Source of the DNA: an uncultured Oscillospiraceae bacterium
GTDB lineage: Bacteria > Bacillota > Clostridia > Oscillospirales > Acutalibacteraceae
Assembly: GCA_910587835.1 (NCBI GenBank)
Contig: CAJUNQ010000010.1
Location: forward strand, 42,141-106,140
DNA length: 64,000 nucleotides
Direction: 5' to 3'
A model generated the notes under the pieces. That model saw only the letters and a program-made list of their open reading frames with translations. It did not search any database and was not told the origin of the DNA. Both the position numbers and the translations under genes were made by a program. Position 1 is the stretch's first letter, and each line of letters begins with the position of its first letter. Shown one piece after another: positions 8,627 to 17,269 of the stretch.

Positions 8627-9442
8627 TCACCCATCCTCCTCCATTTCCTTGATCTGCCGGTTCGCCTTGGCGTTGCGGGTGTTGACGATAATCAGCAAAG
8701 CCATCACCACCACAAACAGTACGGTGGACAAAGCGTTGATCTCCGGGCTCACTCGTTTGCGGGTCATGGAATAAATATAGATGGGCAGGGTTTGGGTGGT
8801 GCCGCTGGTGAAGTAGCTGATAACAAAGTCGTCAATAGACAGGGTGAAGGCCATAATCATGCCGGTGACCACCCCGGGCATGATTTCCGGCAGCACCACC
8901 TTGAAAAAGGCTTTTACCGGGGGACAGCCCAGGTCCTGAGCCGCCTCATACAGAGCCGGGTCCATCTGCCGGAGCTTGGGCAGCACCGAGAGGATGACAT
9001 AGGGCAGACAAAAGGTGATGTGCGCCGCGATAATGGACGCCATGCCCAGGCTGCGCCCCCCGAACAGCCCCACAGTGAACACAAACAGCAGCATCATGGA
9101 CACGCCGGTGACAATCTCCGGGTTCACCATGGGAAAGTTGGTGATGTTCATCATCACCCGCTTGGGCAGGCGCTTCATGGAGCTGATGCCAATGGCCGCC
9201 ATGGTGCCCAGCACCGTAGACGCCGCGGCAGCTGCCACGGCAATAAGCAGGGTGTTCCGCAGAGCCTCCAGAATCAGCCGGTCTTCAAACAGCTTCTGAT
9301 ACCATTTCAGGGAGAAGCCGCTGAACACCGTGCGGCTGGCAGTCTCTGTGTCGTTGAAGGAGAACACAATGAGCACCAGAATCGGCGCGTAGAGAAACAG
9401 GAAAATCAAAAGGGTGTAGACCCGTCCCATTGCCTTGGTCAC
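8627..9442 (-). CDS. potC: Polyamine ABC transporter permease PotC
   Basis: 271 residues with about six membrane helices. The cytoplasmic EAA loop reads EAAQDLGCPPVKAFFKVVLP (about residues 165-184), the contact site for the PotA ATPase, and an FVISYFTSG segment near residue 208 is typical of PotC. Its start overlaps the potB stop by 4 nt and its stop is 2 bp before the potD ATG, so it is tightly coupled. It forms the heterodimeric channel with PotB. Confidence 0.95.
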   Translation of the reverse strand: MTKAMGRVYTLLIFLFLYAPILVLIVFSFNDTETASRTVFSGFSLKWYQKLFEDRLILEALRNTLLIAVAAAAASTVLGTMAAIGISSMKRLPKRVMMNITNFPMVNPEIVTGVSMMLLFVFTVGLFGGRSLGMASIIAAHITFCLPYVILSVLPKLRQMDPALYEAAQDLGCPPVKAFFKVVLPEIMPGVVTGMIMAFTLSIDDFVISYFTSGTTQTLPIYIYSMTRKRVSPEINALSTVLFVVVMALLIIVNTRNAKANRQIKEMEEDG

Positions 9443-10269
9443 AGCAGCATCCCTCCTCCCGCATTGACTTCCTCTCCATCGTCAAACTGGTTCATAATGC
9501 CCATGCAGATAAGGATAATCACCATAAGCACCAGGGAGATGGCAGAGCCCAGATTGGGGTTGTAGGCGCTGCCTAAAAACTGCATGTCAATCAGGTCGCC
9601 AATCAGCAGGTTGCCCCCGCCCCCCAGCATTTTGGAGATGATGAAGGTACTTACCGCAGGCACAAACACCATGGTCACCCCAGAGATGACCCCGGGCATA
9701 CTCATGGGCACCACAACCTTCAAAAAGACCTTTTTGTCATCCGCGCCCAGGTCCTGGGCGGCCTCAATCACGCTGGGGTCAATTTTGGTCAGCACCGAGT
9801 ACAGGGGCAGAATCATGTAGGGGATGTAGTTATACACCATGCCCAGCACCACAGCCCCGGCCGTGTTGATCATGTGGACTTTGGGCAGGCCCAGGGCGGC
9901 AAGGGCAGCGTTGATGAGCCCGTTGTCCTCCAAAAGGGTCATCCAGGCGTAGGTGCGCAGCAGAAAGTTCATCCACATGGGCAGCATCACCAGCATCACC
10001 ATAACGCTCTGACGCTTGGCAGGCAGGCGGGAGATAATATAGGCCAGAGGATAGCCCATCACCAGCGACACCGCGGTTGCCACCGCCCCCAGCCAGATGG
10101 ACCGGAGGAACACATTGGAGTATTGCCCCACGCTGAGGATATTGTCCAGTGTGAAGGCCCCGGACTTATCTGTAAAGGCAAACCAGGCCACCAGCACCAT
10201 GGGCAGCACAATAAAAACCGTCATCCACACCGTGTAGGGGGCGGAGAGGAGCTTAGAGTTCGTCTTCAT
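9439..10269 (-). CDS. potB: Polyamine ABC transporter permease PotB
   Basis: 276 residues with about six membrane helices. The EAA loop EAAQDLGADDKKVFLKVVVP (about residues 169-188) marks an ABC importer permease, and the N-terminal helix and periplasmic segment are as in PotB. It overlaps the 3' end of potA by 17 nt and potC by 4 nt, so translation is likely coupled through the operon. Confidence 0.95.
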   Translation of the reverse strand: MKTNSKLLSAPYTVWMTVFIVLPMVLVAWFAFTDKSGAFTLDNILSVGQYSNVFLRSIWLGAVATAVSLVMGYPLAYIISRLPAKRQSVMVMLVMLPMWMNFLLRTYAWMTLLEDNGLINAALAALGLPKVHMINTAGAVVLGMVYNYIPYMILPLYSVLTKIDPSVIEAAQDLGADDKKVFLKVVVPMSMPGVISGVTMVFVPAVSTFIISKMLGGGGNLLIGDLIDMQFLGSAYNPNLGSAISLVLMVIILICMGIMNQFDDGEEVNAGGGMLL

Positions 10270-11395
10270 TGCCTGCGCCCTCCTCTCCTCCGCTGGCGGC
10301 CATGTCCTCCTCCATCTCGTCCGAGAAGGTGCTGTAGTCGCCGAACTGGCCGGAATATTCCGACTTGGCCATTACATGGATGTCGTCCGGGGTCAGGGAG
10401 AGGCCGATGCGGTCCCCCACCTCCCGGCAGTCCGTGGACTGGATCATCCACTTGAAGCCCGCCACGTCCACAATGATCTCATAGTGCACCCCCTTGAAGG
10501 TGACATTGGTGACCTCCCCGGTAATATGGGTGGAGTCCGCCTGAACCACGTCAATGTCCTCGGGCCGGATGACCACGTCCACCGGGGTGTTAGTGCCAAA
10601 GCCCTTGTCCAGGCAGGGGAACCGGTGCCCGGCAAAGCGCACCTCATAGTCCTGAAGCATCAGCCCGTCCAGAATATTGGACTCGCCGATAAAGTCCGCC
10701 ACAAAGGCATTCTCCGGCTCGTTGTAAATGTCGGTGGGAGAGCCGATTTGCTGGATGACGCCCCCGTCCATCACCACCACCCGGTCTGACATGGACAGGG
10801 CCTCCTCCTGGTCGTGGGTGACAAAGACAAAGGTAATGCCTGTCTGCTGCTGGATCTTTTTCAGCTCCACCTGCATGTCCTTGCGCAGCTTTAAGTCCAG
10901 GGCGGAGAGGGGCTCGTCCAGCAGCAGCACCTTGGGCTCGTTGGCCAGGGCCCGGGCCATGGCCACCCGCTGTTGCTGCCCACCAGAGAGCTGGCTGACC
11001 CCCCTGTGGGCATAGCCGGAGAGGTTCACCATGGCAAGCATTTCGTGAACGGTTTTTTTAACCTCTTTTTCGGGCTTTCCCTTCAGCCTCATGCCAAAGG
11101 CAATGTTGTCGTACACATTGAGGTGGGGAAACAGGGCGTACTTTTGAAAAATGGTGTTGACCTCCCGCTTGTGCGGGGGGAGCTGGGTGATGTTTTCGCC
11201 ATAAAAAAAGACCTCGCCCGCGTCCGGCTTGATAAAGCCGCCGATGGTGCGCAGCACCGTGGTTTTGCCACAGCCCGAGGGGCCCAGAAGGGTCACGAAC
11301 TCCCCGTCGTGAATGTCCAGCCCAAAGCCGGACAGCACCTGCTCGCCATCGTAGGACACAGCGATGTCTTTTAGCGAAATAATAGACTGACCCAT
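10253..11395 (-). CDS. potA: Polyamine ABC transporter ATP-binding protein PotA
   Basis: 380 residues. The nucleotide-binding domain shows Walker A LLGPSGCGKTT, Q-loop region TIFQKYALFPHLNV, signature LSGGQQQRVAMARAL, Walker B LLLDEPLSALD and the switch His in FVTHDQEEA. A C-terminal TOBE-type beta domain includes VDVVIRPEDIDV. The tail is acidic. ATG at 11395 lies 11 nt after GGAG; ATG at 11404 is possible but only 2 nt from it. First gene of potABCD, preceded by an unusually long leader. Confidence 0.95.
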   Translation of the reverse strand: MGQSIISLKDIAVSYDGEQVLSGFGLDIHDGEFVTLLGPSGCGKTTVLRTIGGFIKPDAGEVFFYGENITQLPPHKREVNTIFQKYALFPHLNVYDNIAFGMRLKGKPEKEVKKTVHEMLAMVNLSGYAHRGVSQLSGGQQQRVAMARALANEPKVLLLDEPLSALDLKLRKDMQVELKKIQQQTGITFVFVTHDQEEALSMSDRVVVMDGGVIQQIGSPTDIYNEPENAFVADFIGESNILDGLMLQDYEVRFAGHRFPCLDKGFGTNTPVDVVIRPEDIDVVQADSTHITGEVTNVTFKGVHYEIIVDVAGFKWMIQSTDCREVGDRIGLSLTPDDIHVMAKSEYSGQFGDYSTFSDEMEEDMAASGGEEGAGNEDEL

Positions 11396-11818
11396 GATTT
11401 GCATGTCTCCTTTGCGGCCACCACCAGCGCAAGCGCTGGACCTTATTCGCGCCTCAAAGCTGCCGGTGTCAGCCCGAAAGCGGCCCGCGAGCTGCTGCCA
11501 GCGAGACCCTACGCCTTTTTCTATGGCTGAGGGTAGGGCTGAAAGCTGCCTGTGGGGGCAATCTGCCGGCATTTCGGCGGCGAATGGAGCGGGCGCTGTA
11601 AACGCTGCTGGTGGGTAGTAGAATTAGGTTGCGTGTCTTTCGTTATTCACAACATAACCCAGCCCGGAATGGAACACGCTGCCTCCCGCAAAGGATTTTC
11701 TGGTCCCGTCCGCTAGAGTGAAGTCCAGCATGGACGGGCCGGAGCAGTGCAAAACCGGGCCGCTTTTATGGCCGCGGACCTCCTTGAAAGCGCGGCCTTT
11801 TACAGATGCAAACGCAAT
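11396..11818 (-). promoter_or_regulatory. Long 5' leader of potABCD
   Basis: The promoter at 11825-11853 predicts about 420 nt of untranslated RNA before potA. It can form several hairpins, for example GGCCGCG pairing with CGCGGCC near 11764-11793 just after the start of the transcript. I do not recognise a known riboswitch class. There is no U-tract terminator that I can see. Confidence 0.45.
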
Positions 11819-11824
11819 GTACTT

Positions 11825-11853
11825 ACTATACGAAAAAAAGCGAGCTTTGTCAA
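11825..11853 (-). promoter_or_regulatory. SigA promoter of potABCD
   Basis: Minus strand TTGACA (11853-11848), 17 bp spacer, TATAGT (11830-11825). This is the only good promoter between potA and the next gene upstream. Confidence 0.75.
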
Positions 11854-11928
11854 GTATAGTTTTTTGAGGGAAGCAGGGGACGGAGACAATCGCGGGAAAG
11901 GGGACTCCTTCCCATCCCCAGTCCCCAC

Positions 11929-11964
11929 AAAAAAATTGAGCCGGCTAAATCAGCCGGCCCAATT
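11929..11964 (-). terminator. Terminator after the 131-residue membrane protein
   Basis: On the minus strand TTGGGCCGGCT and AGCCGGCTCAA pair around a 5-nt loop and are followed by seven T residues. It separates the upstream gene from the pot promoter. Confidence 0.85.
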
Positions 11965-11993
11965 CGAGGTAAAATATGAAAGGACGAAAACCC

Positions 11994-12389
11994 TTATACT
12001 CTGTAATATTTTTCACCCAGGCTGCCTTGCAGAGATGTGCCCTGCCGGGGCCGACTGCTCCGCCGCCGCTCCCGGGCAACTGCCCGGGCAGCTGCCTGCC
12101 GCTGCCGTCTCCGGGACGCCCAGGCAAAGGCCAGCAAGCCTAACACCGGGATTGCCGCCAGCGCCCCAAAGGCCGCTGCGCTGGCCACCAGGGGAATCCA
12201 CGGGTCTCCCACTGCCGGAGCCGAGATGCCTTGGGGCTCCTGCTGCTGGGTCTGGGTCTGGCTTATGTACCGGTCCATGGCCTCCTCCGGGCTGACCCGA
12301 CTGGCCGCGCTCAGCACTGCAATTAAGCCTACGGTCACGATCAAAACAAAAAAGAACGGAAGGAATTTTCCTGTCAGTCTCCGGCTCAT
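11994..12389 (-). CDS. Unrecognised membrane protein with two helices
   Basis: 131 residues. An N-terminal hydrophobic helix (about 8-28), a short Gln-rich outside segment (SQTQTQQQEPQG), a second helix (about 66-90) and a strongly basic cytoplasmic tail rich in Arg. The ribosome site is GGGAGG, 6 nt before the ATG. It stands alone with its own terminator. I cannot name a family. Confidence 0.7.
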   Translation of the reverse strand: MSRRLTGKFLPFFFVLIVTVGLIAVLSAASRVSPEEAMDRYISQTQTQQQEPQGISAPAVGDPWIPLVASAAAFGALAAIPVLGLLAFAWASRRRQRQAAARAVARERRRSSRPRQGTSLQGSLGEKYYRV

Positions 12390-12542
12390 GCCGCGCCTCC
12401 CTGCCGCTGTTATGGCGGCATATTATGTCTATCGAAGATTGCATTTTAATTACAAGTGTTACAAATTGGTTACATTCTAGCATGTCTTGCAGGAAAATGC
12501 AAGCTTATTTCAAAAAGTTAACAATATATTCACAATCAAACA

Positions 12543-13157
12543 TTAAAACCCGTGACCACACCGCGGCCTCTTCTTTGCCAGCCTTTTCAACCGCTGCATA
12601 CTGGCCTGAGCGGCGGTGAAGTCTTCCCAGCACCAAGGCCCTGTAACCGGTCCCAGGCCTTGGGCGGCATCTCCGGCCAATAGGGCGCCATCTGCCAGCA
12701 ACACGCCCATCGAGCCAGCCGTGTGTCCTGGCAGGGCTACCACCCGCCCCGCAACGCCATAGGGGGCAAGGTCCATGCCCTCTGCTAAAAACACATGGGG
12801 GTGTACCGGCGGGATCTCCTGCGTCTGTATGGTGTGGTTGCTGGCAGCGGCATAAAGCCGGCCCCAAAGCCCCCTGCCATACACCCGCCGCCGTTCGCCC
12901 TGGGCCAGCAGGTCCGCGTCCTCTCGGCTGATGCCCACCGGGCAGCCCAACTCGCCGGAGAGAAACGCAGCGTTCTGGCAATGGTCGCAGTGGCCATGGG
13001 TCAGCAGGATCAGCCGTACCCGGGCGGCGCGGCAGGCTTCCAGCACCAGCTGCCGGTAGCGGGCCGTGCCGGTATCTACCAGCACGCTGCCGCCCTGGCC
13101 CCGCAGCAGATAGGCGTTGGCAAACCCGCAACGCAGCACCGTCACTGTGGTTTTCAT
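12543..13157 (-). CDS. MBL-fold metallo-hydrolase
   Basis: 204 residues. The metal-binding motif THGHCDH (about residues 53-59), a further metal His in LPGHTAGSMG and an Asp in LLAGDAAQG identify the metallo-beta-lactamase fold (glyoxalase II/thioesterase-like subgroup). The reaction cannot be told from sequence. ATG at 13157 has GGGAGG 7 nt upstream; a TTG 24 nt earlier would overlap this site. Cytoplasmic, single gene between the rplJ-rplL operon and a membrane-protein gene. Confidence 0.88.
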   Translation of the reverse strand: MKTTVTVLRCGFANAYLLRGQGGSVLVDTGTARYRQLVLEACRAARVRLILLTHGHCDHCQNAAFLSGELGCPVGISREDADLLAQGERRRVYGRGLWGRLYAAASNHTIQTQEIPPVHPHVFLAEGMDLAPYGVAGRVVALPGHTAGSMGVLLADGALLAGDAAQGLGPVTGPWCWEDFTAAQASMQRLKRLAKKRPRCGHGF

Positions 13158-13238
13158 AGCGATACCTCCCTCAAATAGCAAGAAACAGGCAGGTTACCCC
13201 GCCCGTCCCTCTTATATTCCCGTTCATTTGGGCAAGCC

Positions 13239-13616
13239 TTACTTCAGCTCCACCTCAGCGCCAGCCTCAGTCAGCTTGGCCTTCAGAGCCTCGGCGTCCT
13301 CCTTGGAGATGCCCTCCTTCACAGCCTTGGGAGCCTCGTCCACCAGAGCCTTGGCCTCCTTCAGGCCCAGACCGGCAGCGTCCTTGACCACCTTGATGAC
13401 GTTGATCTTGTTGGCGCCAGCAGACTTCAGGATGACGTCAAACTCGGTCTTCTCCTCAGCAGCGGGAGCAGCGGCGGCGGGAGCGGCAACGGCAACAGCG
13501 GCGGGAGCGGCAGCGGACACGCCGAACTCCTCCTCGAGAGCCTTGACCAGCTCGGAGAGCTCCAGAACAGTAAGAGCCTTGACTTCTTCAATCAGGTTGG
13601 TGACTTTCTCAGACAT
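13239..13616 (-). CDS. rplL: Ribosomal protein L7/L12
   Basis: 125 residues. N-terminal dimer and L10-binding helices, an Ala-rich hinge (about residues 38-56) and the C-terminal factor-binding domain with GLGLKEAKALVDEAPKAVKE. It forms the ribosome stalk that recruits translation GTPases. ATG at 13616 follows GGAGG; a TTG 15 nt upstream is the ribosome site itself. It is 84 bp downstream of rplJ. Confidence 0.98.
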   Translation of the reverse strand: MSEKVTNLIEEVKALTVLELSELVKALEEEFGVSAAAPAAVAVAAPAAAAPAAEEKTEFDVILKSAGANKINVIKVVKDAAGLGLKEAKALVDEAPKAVKEGISKEDAEALKAKLTEAGAEVELK

Positions 13617-13700
13617 GGTAATTTCCTCCAAAATATCAAATTATTTTTCAGTGAAAGATACAGAAACTTTGTGACTTCCTCAGAATCTGCTTGAAAAAAA

Positions 13701-14237
13701 TCAGGCAGACTGCTTCTCGGCAATAGCGTTGAGAGCAATAACCAGGCTGCGGAGCGCGCCGCTGCACACATTGGCCATGCCCTGGATGGGGCCGTTCAAG
13801 CCGCCGAGCACCTGTGCCAGAAGGACCTCCTTGGGCGGGAGCTTGGCCAGCTCCTCAATTCCCGTGGCGTCCACTGCGCCGCCGTCAATAAAGCCGGCCT
13901 TTACCGCAAAGGTTGTGTTGGGGTTGGCCTTGATATAGTCAGAGAGGATTTTCGGGGCCTCGGTGTAGCCCTTGTCGCTGTAGGCAATGGCGGTAGAGCC
14001 CTTCAGGTGCTCGTCCAGGCCGTCAATCCCCGCCTCCTGAAAGGCGCGGGACAGCAGGGTGTTCTTCACCACCTTGTACTCACAGCCGGCCTCCCGCAGC
14101 TCCTTGCGGAGCTTGGTGTCCTTCTCCACGCTGATGCCGCTGTAGTTGACCAGCACGCCCACATTGGCCCCCTTAAAGGCCTCGCAGAGCTCGCTGACCT
14201 GCTGCTTTTTCTGTTCCAGAATTTTCTCGCTGGGCAA
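13701..14237 (-). CDS. rplJ: Ribosomal protein L10
   Basis: 178 residues, the base of the ribosome stalk that binds L7/L12 dimers through its C-terminal helix. The start codon is TTG at 14237, with GGAGG 9 nt upstream; no ATG is in a suitable place. Signatures are VLVNYSGISVEKDTKLRKEL and EYKVVKNTLLSRA. The gene follows a recognisable L10 leader, so L10(L12) probably represses its own mRNA when in excess. Confidence 0.97.
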   Translation of the reverse strand: MPSEKILEQKKQQVSELCEAFKGANVGVLVNYSGISVEKDTKLRKELREAGCEYKVVKNTLLSRAFQEAGIDGLDEHLKGSTAIAYSDKGYTEAPKILSDYIKANPNTTFAVKAGFIDGGAVDATGIEELAKLPPKEVLLAQVLGGLNGPIQGMANVCSGALRSLVIALNAIAEKQSA

Positions 14238-14431
14238 TTTGTTTCACCTCCGTTATATGGGGTCAGTCCAAATCAAAAGCGCCTCTCCCGGAGGAAAGGC
14301 CGGGAAAGGCGCTGGAAATCAAGCAAATGAATGGGGGAATCCCCCGTTTCCACACGCTTATCTTCCCTCGGCAGGCTGGTTTCCCGTTTCAGTCCGGCTA
14401 TGCGGACACCTGCTGTCTTTGGTTGGACAGC
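14238..14431 (-). ncRNA. Ribosomal protein L10 leader RNA
   Basis: Between the promoter and rplJ, the minus strand contains AGACAGCAGGTG followed, after a stem, by CCTGCCGAGG. These paired conserved strands define the Firmicutes L10 leader, the binding site for the L10-L12 complex. A further hairpin (GCGCCTTTCCCGG / CCGGGAGAGGCGC) lies just before the ribosome site. Confidence 0.85.
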
Positions 14432-14437
14432 TTGATT

Positions 14438-14466
14438 ATTATAGCACATGCCGTGGGGGATGTCAA
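14438..14466 (-). promoter_or_regulatory. SigA promoter of rplJ-rplL
   Basis: Minus strand TTGACA (14466-14461), 17 bp, TATAAT (14443-14438). The -35 box overlaps the stop codon (14463-14465) of the flavin-binding protein gene upstream. Confidence 0.88.
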
Positions 14467-14951
14467 GCCTTATTCCCCATCATTTCCTTTGCCTGCTTTC
14501 CGGTCATGTGTTCTATTTTCATTTCCAGCACACAGAGCCTGCCCTGGCTGTCCGCAATCTCTCGGGCCCTGGCCGAGCCGTCGTCCTGGGGGCAGTACCG
14601 GGCCGCCAGCTTATGGGCAGCGGCCAGGGCCTCCTCCCCCTCCAGCACCCGGATCACCCCAAAGGCAATGACGCTGCGGAAGTAGGTGGTGAACTTTTCA
14701 GGCGCCACCTGGTCCTGGTCAATGACACAGAAGGAGGCCTTTGGACACCGGGCAATGGCGTCCAGCTTGTGGCCGCTTTTGGCGCAGTGGAAGATGAGCC
14801 GGTCCCCGTCCAGGGCGTAGCTGATGGGCACCGCATAGGGGTAGCCTCCGTCCCCTGCCAGGGCCAGGACCCCAGAGGTGCCCCGTTCCAGAACAGCCCG
14901 GCTCTCCTCTTGGTTCAGCTGCTGCTTAAATCTGCGCATGGGTCGAAACAT
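14463..14951 (-). CDS. Pyridoxamine 5'-phosphate oxidase-fold flavoprotein (NimA-like)
   Basis: 162 residues. MRRFKQQL at the N-terminus, then GTSGVLALAGDGGYPYAVPI and LIFHCAKSGHKLDAI are hallmarks of the small FMN-binding split-barrel family that includes NimA nitroimidazole reductases. Its substrate is unknown. The ribosome site is GGAGG, 7 nt before ATG. The conserved His of the NimA group appears in the FHCAKSGHK segment. Confidence 0.85.
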   Translation of the reverse strand: MFRPMRRFKQQLNQEESRAVLERGTSGVLALAGDGGYPYAVPISYALDGDRLIFHCAKSGHKLDAIARCPKASFCVIDQDQVAPEKFTTYFRSVIAFGVIRVLEGEEALAAAHKLAARYCPQDDGSARAREIADSQGRLCVLEMKIEHMTGKQAKEMMGNKA

Positions 14952-15063
14952 TGTGATTCCTCCAATCCTTTCAAATCCGTTTGCCTTACAGAAATCTTAC
15001 GGTTTTTCCTCCCCGCTTGTCCTGGGCCTGTTGTTATGCTACACTGAGAGAAAAGGGGAAGGA

Positions 15064-15408
15064 GTGTGCTTTTATGCTGGATTCACCGGCATTTCATTAA
15101 TCGCATACATGTTCACCGATTGGTTCGGCTTCTTCTACTTTGTGCTGCCAGTGCTTCTGACCTTTACCGGCCAGCTTTGGCTGTGCTTTCGCGCCAAACG
15201 CATCCTGCCCAAGCTGCTGCCCGCTGCTTTTGGGCCCCTGACCATGGCGGCAGTTTACGGGGCTTTTCTGGTCGTCGGGGAAAATCTCCTCTACCTCTAC
15301 CCTTTGGGCATAGCCGGGCTGATTCTTCTGGGCAGCTTTACCGGGTGGCTGGTTTACTTCGCTGCCTGTGCCATCCGCTGGCTAAAGAAAAAGACGTCTC
15401 ACAGCTGA
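15064..15408 (+). CDS. Small three-helix membrane protein
   Basis: About 114 residues, unrecognised. Three hydrophobic stretches include FTDWFGFFYFVLPVLLTF and YLYPLGIAGLILLGSFTG, with a basic C-terminus RWLKKKTSHS. The start is uncertain: GTG at 15064 has AAGGGG 5 nt before it and is the best I can find; an internal ATG lies at 15109. The gene points toward the rplA operon and shares its terminator with it. Confidence 0.55.
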   Translation: MCFYAGFTGISLIAYMFTDWFGFFYFVLPVLLTFTGQLWLCFRAKRILPKLLPAAFGPLTMAAVYGAFLVVGENLLYLYPLGIAGLILLGSFTGWLVYFAACAIRWLKKKTSHS

Positions 15409-15421
15409 GACGCCTTTTTTA
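15386..15421. terminator. Bidirectional terminator between the small membrane protein and rplA
   Basis: A-run, GACGTCTCA pairing with TGAGACGCC, then TTTTTT. Both convergent transcripts end here. Confidence 0.8.
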
Positions 15422-15429
15422 TACAAACA

Positions 15430-16122
15430 TCAGATGAACTTCGCGGGATTGATCTTGATGCCGGGGCCCATGGTAGCGGCCACCGTGCAGGAACGCACAT
15501 ACTGGCCCTTTGCCGCTGCGGGCTTGGCCTTGACAATGGCGTCCATCAGGGTGTTGAAGTTCTCCGCCAGCTTCTCAGAGCCAAAGGAAATCTTGCCGAT
15601 GGGGCAGTGGATGATGTTGGTCTTGTCCAGGCGGTACTCGATTTTACCGGCCTTGGCCTCCTGCACAGCCCGGCCAATGTCCGGGGTCACAGTGCCGGCC
15701 TTGGGGTTGGGCATCAGGCCCCGGGGGCCCAGCACCCGGCCCAGACGGCCCACCAAGCCCATCATGTCAGGCGAGGTAACCACCACGTCAAAGTCCATCC
15801 AGCCCTCAGACTGAATCTTCTGAACCATTTCCTCAGCGCCCACATAGTCGGCGCCGGCGGCCTGGGCGGCCTCAATGTTGTCGCCCTTGCAGATGGCCAG
15901 CACCCGCACCTTTTTGCCCGTGCCATTGGGCAGAACCACCGCGCCGCGCACCTGCTGGTCCGCGTGACGGCCGTCAACGCCCAGCTTCACATGAAGCTCC
16001 ACGGTCTCGTCAAACTTTGTGGTGCCGGTCTTGACGCAAAGGTCCAGGGCCTCTGCGGTGTCGTAAAGCTTCTGACGGTCAATGAGCTTTGCGCTCTCTC
16101 TGTACTTCTTTCCGTGTTTCAT
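15430..16122 (-). CDS. rplA: Ribosomal protein L1
   Basis: 230 residues. Binds 23S rRNA at the L1 stalk near the E site. Signatures are LHVKLGVDGRHADQQVRGAV, the LGPRGLMPNPKAGTVTPD loop and YRLDKTNIIHCPIGK. It lies 18 bp after rplK as the last gene of the rpmG-secE-nusG-rplK-rplA cluster. Confidence 0.98.
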   Translation of the reverse strand: MKHGKKYRESAKLIDRQKLYDTAEALDLCVKTGTTKFDETVELHVKLGVDGRHADQQVRGAVVLPNGTGKKVRVLAICKGDNIEAAQAAGADYVGAEEMVQKIQSEGWMDFDVVVTSPDMMGLVGRLGRVLGPRGLMPNPKAGTVTPDIGRAVQEAKAGKIEYRLDKTNIIHCPIGKISFGSEKLAENFNTLMDAIVKAKPAAAKGQYVRSCTVAATMGPGIKINPAKFI

Positions 16123-16140
16123 TGCAGCTTCCCCCTTCCC

Positions 16141-16566
16141 TTAGTCTGCCACTTCAACGCCCATGCTGCGGGCGGTGCCGGCGATCATGCTCATAGCCGC
16201 TTCCAAAGAGCCCGCGTTCAGGTCAGGCATCTTGGTCTCGGCAATCTTCTGTATCTGCTCCTTGGTGATTTTGGCCACCTTCTTCTTGTTGGGCTCACCG
16301 GAGGCGGTGTCAATGCCGCAGGCCTTTTTGATGAGCACGGCCGCGGGAGGCGTTTTGGTGACGAAGGTAAAGGAGCGGTCAGCGTACACAGTGATGACCA
16401 CGGGGATGATCAGCCCCACATCGTTTTTGGTGCGCTCGTTGAACTCCTTGGTAAACGCCATAATATTAACGCCGTGCTGGCCCAAAGCAGGGCCCACAGG
16501 GGGGGCCGGAGTGGCTTTTCCGGCAGGGATTTGGAGCTTGATAAAGCCCGTTACCTTTTGTGCCAT
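16141..16566 (-). CDS. rplK: Ribosomal protein L11
   Basis: 141 residues, the usual length. Binds the GTPase-associated centre of 23S rRNA. The N-terminal KLQIPAGKATPAPPVGPALG and the C-terminal AGTARSMGVEV are diagnostic. ATG at 16566 follows GGAGG with a 10-nt spacer; the frame stays open further upstream but that extension is not homologous to L11. Confidence 0.98.
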   Translation of the reverse strand: MAQKVTGFIKLQIPAGKATPAPPVGPALGQHGVNIMAFTKEFNERTKNDVGLIIPVVITVYADRSFTFVTKTPPAAVLIKKACGIDTASGEPNKKKVAKITKEQIQKIAETKMPDLNAGSLEAAMSMIAGTARSMGVEVAD

Positions 16567-16696
16567 TTTTACATTACCTCCAAATATTGTGGTGATAGCG
16601 GTAGGGGCAGAAGAAATTTTACCCATACCTCCCACGGAGAAGCCTGGCGCTGCCGCCGGGCCTCACTCGCTTCTAAAACCTTTTGCTGTTCTGCTG

Positions 16697-17221
16697 TCAG
16701 CCAATGGGCTCGGCCTGGTCCAGCTCCAGCTCCACCGGGGTGTCCCGGCCAAACATAGAGACTGTAACCCGCACCCGGTTTTTCTCCGGGTCCAGCTCCT
16801 CCACCACGCCGATAAAGCCCTCCAGGGGTCCGTCGGTGATGTTCACCGAGTCGCCCACCTGGTAGCTTACCTCAAACTCGCGCTTGTCAATGCCCAGCCG
16901 GGCCACCTCGGCCTCGGTAAGGGGGATGGGCTTGGAGGAGGGCCCCACGAAGCCGGTGCAGCCCCGGATATTCCGCACAGCGTACCAGCTCTCGTCGGTC
17001 ATGATCATTTTGACGATGACATAGCCCGGGAAGATCTTTCGCTCGACCTCCTTGCGCCTGCCGTCGTCGGTGATCTCCGTCACCTGCTCGGTGGGCACCC
17101 GGATCTCCTGAATGAGCTCTTGCAACTGACGGTTCTCCACCGTCTTTTCCAGGTTTGAGGCTACCTTGTTTTCATATCCCGAGTAGGTATGCACCACATA
17201 CCATTTCGCGTCCTCCGCCAT
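16697..17221 (-). CDS. nusG: Transcription elongation/termination factor NusG
   Basis: 174 residues. NGN domain with KWYVVHTYSGYENKVA at the N-terminus and FPGYVIVKM, then a KOW domain with VGDSVNITDGPLEGFIGVVE. It links RNA polymerase to the ribosome or Rho. ATG at 17221 has GGAGG 7 nt upstream. The gap of about 130 bp to rplK could hold a secondary promoter but I see no clear one. Confidence 0.98.
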   Translation of the reverse strand: MAEDAKWYVVHTYSGYENKVASNLEKTVENRQLQELIQEIRVPTEQVTEITDDGRRKEVERKIFPGYVIVKMIMTDESWYAVRNIRGCTGFVGPSSKPIPLTEAEVARLGIDKREFEVSYQVGDSVNITDGPLEGFIGVVEELDPEKNRVRVTVSMFGRDTPVELELDQAEPIG

Positions 17222-17269
17222 AGCTACCTCCAAACGTTTCCGGCTTGTCTCTTCAAACGGGGCGGGGCT

